The position numbers and the translations under genes are program-made. A DNA stretch of 64,000 nucleotides, taken from the NCBI RefSeq assembly GCF_001890385.1, contig NZ_CP018221.1, positions 793,501-857,500 on the forward strand, read 5' to 3'. This document shows positions 1 through 10,511 of this stretch, in pieces. The notes under the pieces were generated by a model. That model was not told the DNA's origin and searched no databases. It was given only the letters and a program-made list of their open reading frames with translations. This stretch comes from Tardibacter chloracetimidivorans. Its GTDB lineage: Bacteria > Pseudomonadota > Alphaproteobacteria > Sphingomonadales > Sphingomonadaceae. Positions within the stretch are counted from its first letter, which is position 1. Each line of letters opens with the position of its first letter.

Positions 1-89
1 ACGCCGCCGTAACGGTCGCTTCAGCATCCAGTCAGATGACATGGTGCTGGATCGGGGATAGAGAAAACCCACGAAAAGGGAGATTGAAG

Positions 90-476
90 ATGAAGGCACG
101 GTTGCTTGGAGCCATGATCGCCGCATCGATCGCAGCGCCCGCGCTTGCCGATCCGCCCCCCTGGGCGCCCGCCCATGGCAAGCGCGCCAAGGACGCGCGG
201 GAAGCCTGGTATGCCGATCGCTACTACCGCGACGGGCGGTCCTACAAGGCGCGCCGCCTGAGCCATGACGACCGCATCTATCGCGGGCGCGACGGACGCT
301 ATTACTGCAAGCGCGACGACGGAACCACGGGCCTTATCATCGGCGCGGTCGGCGGCGGCGTGCTTGGCAACATCATAGCACCGGGCGATTCAAAGACGCT
401 TGGCACCATCATCGGCGGCGGGCTGGGCGCTGTGATCGGCCGCGCGATCGACCGTGACGGAGTGCAGTGCCGCTAG
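90..476 (+). CDS. glycine-zipper 2TM envelope protein, hypothetical
   Basis: This is a 128-residue exported protein of unknown exact role. The start at 90 follows a purine-rich AAAAGGGAGA ribosome site and gives a clean signal peptide (MKARLLGAMIAASIAAPALA). The middle is basic and tyrosine-rich (residues about 30-75). The C-terminal third (about 78-120) is a glycine-zipper pair, seen as repeated GxxxG spacing in GAVGGGVLGNIIAPG and GTIIGGGLGAVIG, typical of the glycine-zipper 2TM family of envelope proteins. Two cysteines (near residue 71 and in the terminal VQCR) could form a disulfide in the periplasm. It stands alone, convergent with mutL. The function is not known; an envelope-stress or outer-membrane role is only inference from the family. 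Confidence 0.8.
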   Translation: MKARLLGAMIAASIAAPALADPPPWAPAHGKRAKDAREAWYADRYYRDGRSYKARRLSHDDRIYRGRDGRYYCKRDDGTTGLIIGAVGGGVLGNIIAPGDSKTLGTIIGGGLGAVIGRAIDRDGVQCR

Positions 477-835
477 CACACACGCCACTGGCCCGGCGGG
501 CGGGTTGCCTGCCGGGTGGCGGAATGGGAACTGATGACCGGCGCGGAGTTGCCGCGTTTTGTGCCCGGACCCGACGATTGGGATTTGGAGAGTGATCGCA
601 CGTCGGGATTTGACGCCAGCGGCAGCCCGGCCCGCCACTCGATGACGGACAAACGGACCTGTCGGCTTGCTGACTATGTGCCTTGCGAACGTTCGGCTTG
701 TTTCCGGGACGTCCGCGCCGGTCATCTCCTCCATTGCTGGAAGAACGTCCGTCCCGCGCATGTCGACCTGCCGAGACCCGAATCACCTAACCGATACGGT
801 TCGATGTAGGACAGCGGAATTTTTCGGCCCGCCGG
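477..835. other. intergenic, no gene recognised
   Basis: These 359 bases lie between the convergent ends of the glycine-zipper gene and mutL. Several short frames are open on both strands, but none has a ribosome site, a recognisable product or coding-like composition. Only a weak 5-bp hairpin (AACCG-ATA-CGGTT near 800) was seen, too short to call a terminator. Confidence 0.5.
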
Positions 836-2611
836 TCACTTTCGCCCGAACAGTTTCTCGATATCGCCATGGCCGAGCTTCACCCAGGTGGGGCGGCCAT
901 GGTTGCACTGGCCGCTGTGCGGCGTGACCTCCATCTCCCGAAGCAGCGCGTTCATCTCGGCGACCGACAGCGGCCGCCCGGCACGGACCGAGCCGTGACA
1001 GGCCATGGTGGCGGCCACCTGATCCAGCCTTTCCTTCAACGACAGGGCTTCATCGAATGCGGCGAGTTCATCGGCAAGATCGGTGACGAGCCCCTTTGCG
1101 TCCCCCTGCCCGAGCAGGGCGGGCGTCGCGCGGACGAGCATGGCGGCGGGGCCGAAACGCTCCAACTCCAGCCCGAAGGAGGCAAGCTCCGCCGCCCGCG
1201 CTTCCAGCCGGTCGCAGGCCGCCTCGTCCAGTTCCACCACTTCGGGAAGCAGCAGCGCCTGCGACGACACGCCGCCATCGGCCATGGCGCGGCGCATCCG
1301 CTCCAGCACCAGCCGTTCATGGGCGGCGTGCTGGTCGACGATGACGAGCCCGTCCTCCGCCTCGGCGACGATATAGGTGTTGCGCACCTGCCCGCGCGCG
1401 ACGCCAAGGGGATAGCTTGCAGTCTGCGGCACGGGCGCATGAGCCGGTTCGGCGCGGGCCATGGGCGGCGGCGCGAAGCTCTGCGGCCGGTCCCAGACCG
1501 ATGGCTGGGCGGGCGGCGAAGCAAAGGCAAAGCCGCGCGACGGCAATGACGGGGGCGATGACCCGGGCGCGAAGGGTTCGCTCACCCAGCTTCCAAGCGC
1601 CGCCGCCGATGGCCGCTGGACCGAGCGATGCCCCGCCCCGTCCAGCGCCGCGCGCAGCCCGCCGACGATCATGCCCCGAACAAGCCCGGGATCGCGGAAC
1701 CGCACCTCGGTTTTGGCCGGGTGGACGTTGACGTCGACGAAATCGGCGGGAACATCCAGAAACAGCGCGGCGACGGGATGCCGGTCGCGCGCGAGCATAT
1801 CCTGATAGGCGGCGCGGAGTGCGCCGACGAGCAGCCTGTCCTTCACCGGACGCCCGTTGACGAACAGGAACTGATGATCGGCGACGCCGCGATTGTAGGT
1901 CGGCAGCCCGGCGACGCCCGCAAGCGTGAGATCGCCGCGTGCGAAATCGATGGCGATGCTGTTGTCGGCAAGCTCCCCCCCGAGCAGGGCGGCGACCCTG
2001 ACGGCGCGCTCCTGCCCCGGCTGGACGGCGATCTGCCGCCTGCCCTCGTGCACAAGGGTGAAGCCCGTGTCCGGCCGGGACATGGCGAGACGGCGCACGA
2101 CATCGACGCACGCGCCAAGCTCCGCCCGTTCGGAGCGAAGGAACTTGCGCCGGGCGGGCACCTGCGCGAACAGATTCTCGACAGTGACGCGCGTGCCGGG
2201 CGGCGCGGCCGCGGGTTCGTCTGCCACCATGCGGCCGTTGTCGACCCTGATCCGCCAGCCCTCCCCATCCGCCGGGCGGCTTTCGATGGTGAGCGCGGCC
2301 ACGCTGGCGATGGAGGGAAGCGCCTCCCCCCGGAAACCCAGGGTGGCGATCGATTCCAAATCGTCCCCGACCAGCTTGGACGTGGCATGGCGTTCCACCG
2401 CAAGGCGCATTTCGCCCGCCGTCATGCCGCAGCCGTCGTCGGCGATCTCGATCCGGCCGGTGCCGCCGCCGGCGAGCGAAACGTGGATCGCCCGCGCGCC
2501 CGCATCGATCGCGTTTTCGACAAGTTCCTTCAATGCGCTGGCCGGACGCTCCACCACCTCGCCCGCGGCGATGCGGTTTATCAGGTGCTCCGGCAGACGA
2601 CGAATGGTCAT
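836..2611 (-). CDS. mutL: DNA mismatch repair endonuclease MutL
   Basis: MutL couples mismatch recognition by MutS to strand nicking and removal. The 591-residue product has the N-terminal GHKL ATPase: NRIAAGEVVERPASALKELV then ENAIDAGA and the DDGCGM loop, followed by TLGFRGEAL (residues about 10-105). The linker near residues 330-400 is proline- and serine-rich. The C-terminal dimerisation domain carries the metal-binding endonuclease motif DQHAAHERLVLE (DQHA-x2-E-x4-E) and the accessory ACHGS and CNHGRP motifs, so this is the nicking-competent class found in bacteria without MutH. Length is normal for Alphaproteobacteria. It is divergent from mreB, and the 190-base gap between them probably holds both promoters. 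Confidence 0.97.
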   Translation of the reverse strand: MTIRRLPEHLINRIAAGEVVERPASALKELVENAIDAGARAIHVSLAGGGTGRIEIADDGCGMTAGEMRLAVERHATSKLVGDDLESIATLGFRGEALPSIASVAALTIESRPADGEGWRIRVDNGRMVADEPAAAPPGTRVTVENLFAQVPARRKFLRSERAELGACVDVVRRLAMSRPDTGFTLVHEGRRQIAVQPGQERAVRVAALLGGELADNSIAIDFARGDLTLAGVAGLPTYNRGVADHQFLFVNGRPVKDRLLVGALRAAYQDMLARDRHPVAALFLDVPADFVDVNVHPAKTEVRFRDPGLVRGMIVGGLRAALDGAGHRSVQRPSAAALGSWVSEPFAPGSSPPSLPSRGFAFASPPAQPSVWDRPQSFAPPPMARAEPAHAPVPQTASYPLGVARGQVRNTYIVAEAEDGLVIVDQHAAHERLVLERMRRAMADGGVSSQALLLPEVVELDEAACDRLEARAAELASFGLELERFGPAAMLVRATPALLGQGDAKGLVTDLADELAAFDEALSLKERLDQVAATMACHGSVRAGRPLSVAEMNALLREMEVTPHSGQCNHGRPTWVKLGHGDIEKLFGRK

Positions 2612-2624
2612 GACACTGCACTAG

Positions 2625-3842
<1,218 letters not shown>

Positions 3843-3860
3843 AGCTGAGACCGCCCTGTC

Positions 3861-4748
3861 ATGGCCGACAAGGGATGGCGTAGATCGGGATTTTCGAGGC
3901 GGGCCCAGATGGGCGCGTTCGTCGGCCTTGTGCTGTCGGTGCTGGCGATCGTCGTGGGCGTCGTGCTGCTGGTGAGGTCGGCCTTCGGGAATGACGATGT
4001 CAGCGGCGCGCGCGGCGTGGCGCTGGACGTGACCGCGCCCATCGCAGCGGCCATCGGCGCGCCGTTCCGCTGGGCGGCGGCAGGAGTGGATATGATCGAC
4101 GATCACTTCCGCGCCGTATCGCGCAACCGGGCGCTGCAGGCGCAGCTTGAGCAGGCCGTGCCCGAGCTTGTCCGCGCCCGCACGCTGAAGCGGGAGAACG
4201 CAAGGCTGAAGGCGCTGCTGGACCTGAGCGAGCCGAACCCGCGCATGATCGCATCCGCGCGGATCGTCGGCGGATCACCTTCCTCGCCGTCGAGCACGGC
4301 CGTGCTTTCGGCAGGCAGGCGGCAGGGAGTCGCCGTTGGCCAGCCGGTGCGGGAGCCGTCCGGGCTCGTCGGCCGCGTGATCGAGACGGGCAGCAACGCG
4401 GCCCGGGTGATGCTGCTGACCCATGTCGACAGCCGCGTTCCGGTCGCCATGGTGCGCGACGGCACTCCGGCGCTGGTGTTCGGGCGGAACGACGCGCTGC
4501 TGGAAGTGAAGACGGTGATCACCGACCGCAATCCCTTTCGCCCCGGCGACCTGCTGATCACATCGGGCGCGGGCGGCATCTATCCCCCCGACGTCGCGGT
4601 CGCGGTGGTAGTGAAGCCGACCGTGGAGGGCGCGCTCGCCCGGCCCGCCGTCGCGCCCGAAAAGCTGGGCTTCGTCATCGTCGAGGAGCCGTTCGTCCCG
4701 CGCGTGACCCCCACCCGCAAAGCCACCTTGCCGGAGCAGCGTCGATGA
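3861..4748 (+). CDS. mreC: rod shape-determining protein MreC
   Basis: MreC is a bitopic inner-membrane scaffold that links MreB to the periplasmic wall synthases PBP2 and RodA. The 295-residue product has a short basic cytoplasmic tail, one membrane segment at about residues 17-38 (GAFVGLVLSVLAIVVGVVLL), a coiled coil rich in Q, E and R at about 85-118, and the periplasmic beta-barrel domain with the motif SSPSSTAVLSAGRRQGVAVG. It sits in the usual order between mreB and mreD, and its stop codon overlaps the mreD start (ATGA), consistent with translational coupling. Confidence 0.95.
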   Translation: MADKGWRRSGFSRRAQMGAFVGLVLSVLAIVVGVVLLVRSAFGNDDVSGARGVALDVTAPIAAAIGAPFRWAAAGVDMIDDHFRAVSRNRALQAQLEQAVPELVRARTLKRENARLKALLDLSEPNPRMIASARIVGGSPSSPSSTAVLSAGRRQGVAVGQPVREPSGLVGRVIETGSNAARVMLLTHVDSRVPVAMVRDGTPALVFGRNDALLEVKTVITDRNPFRPGDLLITSGAGGIYPPDVAVAVVVKPTVEGALARPAVAPEKLGFVIVEEPFVPRVTPTRKATLPEQRR

Positions 4749-5278
4749 TCGCGCCCTGGCGGCAGATGGAAAGCCATGAGCGGGTGCGCGAGCTTACGCG
4801 CGGCTGGCCGCTGGTCGTCCCCTCGCTCACGATCGTGGGAGCGCTGCTGCTGGTGGCGGTCGTGCCGCTTGTCACGACGCTGCCGGTCCTGCCCGATCTC
4901 GCATTCGCGCTGCTGATCGCATGGCGGCTCTACCGGCCCGACATGGTCGCGCCCTGGGCGGGCCTGCCGCTTGGCATCGTGGCCGATATCCTGACGGGCC
5001 AGCCGGTGGGCGTATCGGCGACGGTGTGGCCGCTGGCCCTGCTTGCGCTGGCGATCATCGAGCCGCGCTTCCCCTTGCGCGACCAGCGCATGGACTGGGC
5101 GCTGGCGGCGGCCGCCATCATCCTTGGCAAGCTGATCGCCTATAAGCTGCTGGCGCTGGTGAACCTGCCCCTGCCCTTCGCCCCCGTGCTGACCGGCATG
5201 ATCTGCACCGTGCTCTTCTTTCCCATCATGGCGCGGCTTGCCGCGTGGACGGAGCGGCAGTGGCTCGCCGTCGACTGA
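4745..5278 (+). CDS. mreD: rod shape-determining protein MreD
   Basis: MreD is a small polytopic inner-membrane protein of the rod complex. The 177-residue product is almost wholly hydrophobic, with about five membrane segments (for example SLTIVGALLLVAVVPLVTTL and SATVWPLALLALAII). MreD is poorly conserved in sequence, so the call rests on size, hydropathy and position between mreC and mrdA. The ATG overlaps the mreC stop by four bases and the 3' end overlaps the start of mrdA. Confidence 0.9.
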   Translation: MIAPWRQMESHERVRELTRGWPLVVPSLTIVGALLLVAVVPLVTTLPVLPDLAFALLIAWRLYRPDMVAPWAGLPLGIVADILTGQPVGVSATVWPLALLALAIIEPRFPLRDQRMDWALAAAAIILGKLIAYKLLALVNLPLPFAPVLTGMICTVLFFPIMARLAAWTERQWLAVD

Positions 5279-7257
5279 CACCGCAGACACCGACGGAAGC
5301 GAGCCAGCAGTTCAGCTTCACCCGCAGGGCGCTGGTGCTGGGCGCGGCGCAGGGCGGCATCGGCCTGCTGCTGGCGGCGCGCATGGGCTATCTCTCGATC
5401 TTCGAGCAGGAACGCTACAAGCTGCTGGCTGAGAGCAATCGCGTGTCGCTGCAGCTCATCCCCCCGCGTCGGGGGTGGATCGTGGACCGCGCGGGCAAGC
5501 CGCTGGCGCTGAACCGGCCCGACTTCCAGGTGCAGCTGATCCCCGAGCAGGTGCGCGACCTGGAGGCGACGCTGGCTGAGCTTGGCGGCATTCTGGGCCT
5601 TTCCCCCGAGCAGCTTGCGCTTATCCGCGAGGAGGTCGCCGAGAAGGAAGGCTATCAGCCTATCCAGATTGCGCAGGACCTGGACTGGAACCAGTTCGCC
5701 GCCATCAACGTGCGGCTGACCGAACTGGCCGGGGTGCAGCCGATCCGGGGCTATGCGCGGGTCTATCCGACCGGCCCGGCGGTGGCGCACCTGCTGGGCT
5801 ATGTGGGCGCGGCGCGCGCCGAGCAATATCAGGAAACGCGCGACCCGCTGCTGATCTTTCCCGGATTCAAGGTGGGCAAGGACGGGCTTGAGAAGACGCT
5901 GGACAAGCAGCTGATCGGCAAGGCGGGCGCGGCGCGGGTGGAAGTGAACGCCAGGGGCCGGCCGCTGCGCGAACTCGCCACCCTGCCCGCCACCGCCGGC
6001 GACACGGTGCGGCTGACCGTGGACGGCGGGCTGCAATCCTATGCCGCGCGGCGGCTGGGCGACCACAGCGGCTCCGTGGTGATCATGGACTGCACCAACG
6101 GCGACATATTGGCGATGACGTCCATGCCCGCCTATGACCCGAACGCCTTCAGCGGCGGCATAAGGCAGACCATGTGGGACGGGCTGCGGGAAGACGACCA
6201 TCTGCCGCTGCTGAACAAATCGCTGCAAGGCCTCTATCCGCCGGGGTCCACCTTCAAGCCGGCCACCGCGCTCGCCCTGCTGGAAAACGGGGTCGCCCCC
6301 ACCGACGCCGTCGTGTGCACCGGCCGCTATCGGCTGGGCGGGGGCTATTTCCACTGCCACAAGCGCGGCGGACACGGCGTCGTCAGCCTGAACAAGGCGA
6401 TCGCGCAGAGCTGCGACATCTATTTCTACCACTTCGGCCGCCGCATCGGCATCGACCGGATCGCCGACATGGCGCGGCGGCTAGGACTGGGCGAGGAATA
6501 TGCGCTTCCGGTCGCCTCGCAGCGATATGGCACCGTGCCCGACCAGGCGTGGAAGGAGAAGAAATACGGCAAGCCATGGCTGGAGGGGGAGACGCTTTCC
6601 GCCGCCATCGGCCAGGGATATGTGCTGGCGAACCCCCTTCAGCTTGCAGTGATGTGCAGCCGGGTGGCGTCCGGCCGGGCGCTTTCGCCCTCCCTCCTCC
6701 TTGGAGGCGAACGGCCAAGGGAAAAGCCGCTCTCCATCGACCCCGCCCATGTCCAGCTGGTGCGGGACGGAATGAACGCGGTGGTCAACGGCGGGGGCAC
6801 CGCCGGGCGGGCGCGGATGCAGATCGAAGGCATCAAAATGGCGGGCAAGAGCGGCACGGCCCAGGTCCGCCGCATCTCCATGGCGGAGCGCCGCCGGGGC
6901 GTGATCCGCAACGAAGCGCTGCCGTGGCGGCTGCGCGACCATGCGCTGTTCATCGCCTATGCCCCGGTGGACGCGCCCCGCTTTGCCGCCGCCGTGGTGA
7001 TCGAGCATGGCATCGGCGGATCGGCCGTGGCGGCCCCCATCGCCCGCGACTGCCTGACCTGGCTGTACGACCCCGCGCGCGCGATGAAGACGCTTGAAGC
7101 GCTTGAGAAGGAATGGGGCGGCGATATTCTGGACCGGATGCAGGCCAAGGCAGCCCAGCGCGCAGCCGAACAGGCCGCCCGTGAGGAGGCGATCCGGACC
7201 GGGCAACCGCTGCCCGGCGACGACGGCAACGCAATGGGCGCGGGAGAGGCCGAATGA
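5260..7257 (+). CDS. mrdA: penicillin-binding protein 2 (peptidoglycan transpeptidase)
   Basis: PBP2 cross-links peptidoglycan during elongation, in complex with RodA. The product of about 665 residues has a single N-terminal membrane anchor (RALVLGAAQGGIGLLLAARM), a pedestal domain and a C-terminal transpeptidase domain. The three active-site motifs are visible: STFK in YPPGSTFKPATA (catalytic serine), SCD in AQSCDIYFYH, and KSGT in AGKSGTAQV. The start was set at GTG 5260 because GGAG lies five bases upstream; GTG 5245 in the same frame is possible and adds five residues. Both overlap the end of mreD, and rodA begins within the stop codon, so the operon is tightly coupled. Confidence 0.95.
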   Translation: MARRRLTPQTPTEASQQFSFTRRALVLGAAQGGIGLLLAARMGYLSIFEQERYKLLAESNRVSLQLIPPRRGWIVDRAGKPLALNRPDFQVQLIPEQVRDLEATLAELGGILGLSPEQLALIREEVAEKEGYQPIQIAQDLDWNQFAAINVRLTELAGVQPIRGYARVYPTGPAVAHLLGYVGAARAEQYQETRDPLLIFPGFKVGKDGLEKTLDKQLIGKAGAARVEVNARGRPLRELATLPATAGDTVRLTVDGGLQSYAARRLGDHSGSVVIMDCTNGDILAMTSMPAYDPNAFSGGIRQTMWDGLREDDHLPLLNKSLQGLYPPGSTFKPATALALLENGVAPTDAVVCTGRYRLGGGYFHCHKRGGHGVVSLNKAIAQSCDIYFYHFGRRIGIDRIADMARRLGLGEEYALPVASQRYGTVPDQAWKEKKYGKPWLEGETLSAAIGQGYVLANPLQLAVMCSRVASGRALSPSLLLGGERPREKPLSIDPAHVQLVRDGMNAVVNGGGTAGRARMQIEGIKMAGKSGTAQVRRISMAERRRGVIRNEALPWRLRDHALFIAYAPVDAPRFAAAVVIEHGIGGSAVAAPIARDCLTWLYDPARAMKTLEALEKEWGGDILDRMQAKAAQRAAEQAAREEAIRTGQPLPGDDGNAMGAGEAE

Positions 7258-8369
7258 GCCATCCCGCCCTGCCCCGCGCGCTGGTGGGCCTGCCGTGGCG
7301 GTTGCTGCTGGTGGTGGCGGGCGTCGGCCTGTTCGGCCTTGTCGTGCTGTTTTCGGCAGCGGGCGGCAGCCTGACGCCCTGGGCGGCAAATCAGGGCGTG
7401 CGCTTTGTGGCTTTCTTCGTTGCGATGATCGCTCTGGCGCGGGTGCGGCCCGAGCGATGGTCCGCAATGGCCTTTCCCGTCTATGCGGTGATCCTCGCCG
7501 CGCTGATCGCGGTGGAGGCGATGGGCGTGATCGGCGGCGGCAGCCAGCGCTGGCTGGACCTGGGGCTGATCCGCCTGCAGCCTTCGGAGTTCATGAAGCC
7601 TGCGGCGATACTGGTGCTGGCCCGCTTCTATTCGCGACTGCCGGCCGTCCATCTGCGCAGCCTGCAGGCGCTGTGGCCGGCCGCGCTGCTGATCGGCGTT
7701 CCAGCGGCGCTGGTGTTGGCGCAGCCCGACCTGGGCACCGCGCTGATGATCACCTTCGGCGGGGTGACGGTGATGTTTCTGGCCGGGCTGCCGCTCTGGT
7801 GGTTCCTTGGCACGGGCGGCGTCATCGCAGCCGCGCTGCCGGTGCTGTACACGCAGCTGCACGAATATCAGCAGAAGCGCGTGCTGATCTTCCTTGACCC
7901 CGAAAGCGACCCGCTGGGCGCTGGCTATCACATCAGCCAGTCCAAGATCGCCATCGGCTCCGGCGGGCTGTTCGGCAAGGGGTTCCTCAACGGCACGCAA
8001 AGCCATCTGGAATATCTGCCGGAAATGCACACCGACTTCGCCTTTGCGACCATGGCCGAGGAATGGGGCCTGGCCGGCGGGATCGTGCTGCTGGCGGCCT
8101 TCGCCTATGTGCTGGGCTGGGGATGGAAGCTGGCAGTGACATCGGAAGGCCGGTTCGAGCGGCTGCTGGCGGGCGGACTGACGGCCAGCATCTTCTATTA
8201 CATCTGCATCAACCTGATGATGGTGATGGGGCTGGCGCCGGTGGTGGGCATTCCGCTGCCGCTCATTTCCTATGGCGGATCGGCGATGATGACGGTGATG
8301 CTGTGCCTGGGCGTGCTGCTGGGCATAGACCGCGCGAACCGGAGGACGGCGGCCTACCGCCATATCTGA
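7254..8369 (+). CDS. rodA: rod shape-determining protein RodA (SEDS peptidoglycan glycosyltransferase)
   Basis: RodA polymerises lipid II into glycan strands during lateral growth. The 371-residue product is polytopic, about ten membrane segments, and carries SEDS-family signatures: SQRWLDLGLIRLQPSEFMK, QPDLGTALMI, and PLPLISYGGSAM near the C-terminus. The ATG overlaps the mrdA stop (ATGA). This is the last gene of the mre operon; no strong hairpin terminator was seen in the 235 bases before the tRNA gene, so read-through into it cannot be excluded. Confidence 0.96.
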   Translation: MSHPALPRALVGLPWRLLLVVAGVGLFGLVVLFSAAGGSLTPWAANQGVRFVAFFVAMIALARVRPERWSAMAFPVYAVILAALIAVEAMGVIGGGSQRWLDLGLIRLQPSEFMKPAAILVLARFYSRLPAVHLRSLQALWPAALLIGVPAALVLAQPDLGTALMITFGGVTVMFLAGLPLWWFLGTGGVIAAALPVLYTQLHEYQQKRVLIFLDPESDPLGAGYHISQSKIAIGSGGLFGKGFLNGTQSHLEYLPEMHTDFAFATMAEEWGLAGGIVLLAAFAYVLGWGWKLAVTSEGRFERLLAGGLTASIFYYICINLMMVMGLAPVVGIPLPLISYGGSAMMTVMLCLGVLLGIDRANRRTAAYRHI

Positions 8370-8604
8370 GGGGGAGGTGTTGGTAGGGCCGGAGCGAAGT
8401 GGCGGCAGCGCAAGGCGGTGGGTCCGGTGCGGGCGGGCGTTCGATGAGCCGAGGCGCGGCGGCGGGAGACCTGAGGCGCGGAGAGGCCGACCCGAGCTGG
8501 CTTTCCGGCGGGGCTTTCAGCGCCGCATTTTCGTTTTGACCCCCGCCCGGAGAAGTGCTACCCGGCGCGCTCCCGACCGGATCGGGCCTTGCCGGAACGG
8601 CAAT

Positions 8605-8680
<76 letters not shown>

Positions 8681-8728
8681 CTTTCTCCTTGAAATTGCAG
8701 TGTTTTCTTAAAACTCGTCGCTCCGCAT

Positions 8729-8765
8729 GGAACCTAGTTTTCTGTATAGGTTCCTCATAGGTTCC
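8729..8765. repeat. repeat cluster just inside the element edge
   Basis: An 8-base unit occurs three times in 37 bases: GGAACCTA at 8729, then TAGGTTCC at 8747 and at 8758. The first two form an inverted repeat and the last two a direct repeat 11 bases apart, about one helical turn. The cluster lies between tRNA-Lys and the AlpA-like gene, where arm-type integrase or excisionase sites are expected. That role is inference. Confidence 0.5.
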
Positions 8766-8799
8766 AGTGGGCCGAACGCATCAAATGATGGGGCATCCT

Positions 8800-9015
8800 T
8801 TATTTTACGCCCCGTCGCCGGCTAAGGAGCGCTTCGAGGCTCGCAACTGAAATTAGCGTGCTCCTGCCCAGTTTGATCGTTTCGACCTCCCCAGCCTGCA
8901 TGAGTTTGTAAAAGGTCGAGCGGCCGATCCCGAGCATCCGCGCGGCGTCCGGTATCCGGACCGTGAGACAGTCGATCGGGGAAAGCCGATCGTCCTTGTT
9001 CGCTGCGCGCGCCAT
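8800..9015 (-). CDS. AlpA/excisionase-like helix-turn-helix protein
   Basis: This 71-residue DNA-binding protein has a MerR/AlpA-type winged helix: VRIPDAARMLGIGRSTFYKL is the helix-turn-helix, followed by the wing region VETIKLGRSTLISVASLEAL. Proteins of this kind act as excisionases or as regulators of integrative elements. It is the last gene of the trb operon, six bases after the DUF2274 gene, and lies closest to the tRNA. Whether it works as a recombination directionality factor or as a plain repressor cannot be told from sequence; no integrase lies nearby. Confidence 0.8.
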   Translation of the reverse strand: MARAANKDDRLSPIDCLTVRIPDAARMLGIGRSTFYKLMQAGEVETIKLGRSTLISVASLEALLSRRRGVK

Positions 9016-9021
9016 GACGGT

Positions 9022-9258
9022 TCAGTCAGACGATGTGCCGTGTTCGGCCGTTGGCCGCGAGCGTTGAAAGGCGCGATCGCTTTCGAGGAAATGCGCCAAT
9101 ATAGCCGACGCAACCTCGGCCGGTTGCTCGGCGCGCCCGTATGCTTTCTCGTAAAACTTGCAATAGGCGTCCAAAGCTTTCTTCAATTCCGGCGACAAGG
9201 TGATGGTGATCTTCACCGGTGTCCGGTCGGGAAGCCTGCGGAGCTTGATATCGGGCAT
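9022..9258 (-). CDS. DUF2274 family protein
   Basis: The 78-residue product has the DUF2274 pattern, with LRRLPDRTPVKITITLSPEL at the N-terminus and a helical segment (LDAYCKFYEKAYG) after it. The family is found next to trbI in many alphaproteobacterial transfer operons and has no proven function; the N-terminal beta strand followed by helices recalls a ribbon-helix-helix DNA-binding fold. The ATG at 9258 follows the trbI stop by two bases, so it is translated with the transfer operon. Confidence 0.8.
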   Translation of the reverse strand: MPDIKLRRLPDRTPVKITITLSPELKKALDAYCKFYEKAYGRAEQPAEVASAILAHFLESDRAFQRSRPTAEHGTSSD

Positions 9259-9260
9259 GG

Positions 9261-10511
9261 TCAACGCTCCGCCGTCCGCCAAGGCCGCGACAATACCAAA
9301 TCCTTGTGTACGACGATCCTGAGCGGCCAACCCGGACGCACCCGTAAGGTCGGCTGGATGTTGAGATTGCGGGTGACGAACTGATCGCCGGCGCGGGCGC
9401 CGCTCTGCTGCGCGGATTCGCGGATCGCGCGGACAAGATCGCTTTCGGTGCTGCCGAAGCTAAGTTCGGTGCCGACGCCGAGCAACGTCGACAACGCGAC
9501 TCCCTTCAAGAGCTGCCACGTATGACGGTCGATCCGGTCGGACAGCCCCGCATAGCCCTCTGTGTCGGTCGCCGGGACATTGTCGATGCGGATCGACGAT
9601 CCATCGGGAAGGATGATACGCTGCCAAACCAAAAGAGCGCGGCTCTGTCCGAACGCGACGACGCTATCGTAACTTCCGATCAGCCGCGAACCCTGCGGGA
9701 TAAGCAATATCCGCCCGGTCACGCTGTCATAGGCGTTCTCGGTCACTTGCGCCGTTACCAGCCCCGGAAGATCGGAGTTCAGCCCGGTGATCAGACTGGC
9801 CGCGATCACGCTACCGGCGCTCAGCGTGTAGGGTGATGGGGCCGCGGTCAGCCGATGCGGATTAATGTCGTCCCCGGCATTTGACCGGCCGACCAGCGCG
9901 TTCTTGCGCTCCTGCGCGCCTGGATCGCGCGCGGGATCGAGGGATTTTGTCGCCGCGGCATTATCCGGGCCGGTGGGACTGGCCGCCGCATCCGATGCTG
10001 GCGGCGCCGCCGCGGCTCGCTGCGTCGTCCCCGCAATCTGCAACATCACGGCCGATTCCCGTGCCGCCTTCTGCTCGGCCGCGATCCGCTGCCGCTCCGC
10101 CTCAGCGTCCCGCGCGGCACGCTCCGCCGCATCGGTGGCAGGGTCGACCGGGGCTACAGCGCCGATGCCGCGCTGATGGTTGAGGATCGGCCGGCCAAGG
10201 TCGCCGGGCAGCGGTGCCCCGAGCTGCGACACATCACCATATCCTTTCGGCGCGCCCGCGAGCGCGTCTGGTGGCGCCTTCGCAGCGACCTGTTTGTCAT
10301 CGCTCGACGCGACCAGGCTCAACGTCGTGGGTTTCAGCGCCAGCCATGCAACGCCGACGATCGCGGTCGAACCCGCGGCGGCAATGGCGATGATCGCCCC
10401 CCGCCGGAACCGCGTGACGCGGCCGGGCGCCGCGCGCAGCACCAGCGTTTCCGGATCGGCCTTGGCTGCGGGGGCTGCGGGCGCGGCGGGCGGAATAGGT
10501 GCGTCGGTCAC
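9261..10511 (-). CDS. trbI: type IV secretion protein TrbI (VirB10-like)
   Basis: TrbI spans the envelope and forms the outer-membrane core channel with TrbG. The 416-residue product has a short cytoplasmic proline- and alanine-rich tail, a membrane segment at about residues 38-58 (GAIIAIAAAGSTAIVGVAWL), a long proline/alanine-rich periplasmic linker with an alanine/arginine-rich helix near 130-160, and the conserved VirB10/TrbI beta-barrel domain from about residue 225 (YTLSAGSVIAASLITGLNSD, then GRILLIPQGSRLIGSYD). It overlaps the upstream trbG by four bases. Confidence 0.93.
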   Translation of the reverse strand: MTDAPIPPAAPAAPAAKADPETLVLRAAPGRVTRFRRGAIIAIAAAGSTAIVGVAWLALKPTTLSLVASSDDKQVAAKAPPDALAGAPKGYGDVSQLGAPLPGDLGRPILNHQRGIGAVAPVDPATDAAERAARDAEAERQRIAAEQKAARESAVMLQIAGTTQRAAAAPPASDAAASPTGPDNAAATKSLDPARDPGAQERKNALVGRSNAGDDINPHRLTAAPSPYTLSAGSVIAASLITGLNSDLPGLVTAQVTENAYDSVTGRILLIPQGSRLIGSYDSVVAFGQSRALLVWQRIILPDGSSIRIDNVPATDTEGYAGLSDRIDRHTWQLLKGVALSTLLGVGTELSFGSTESDLVRAIRESAQQSGARAGDQFVTRNLNIQPTLRVRPGWPLRIVVHKDLVLSRPWRTAER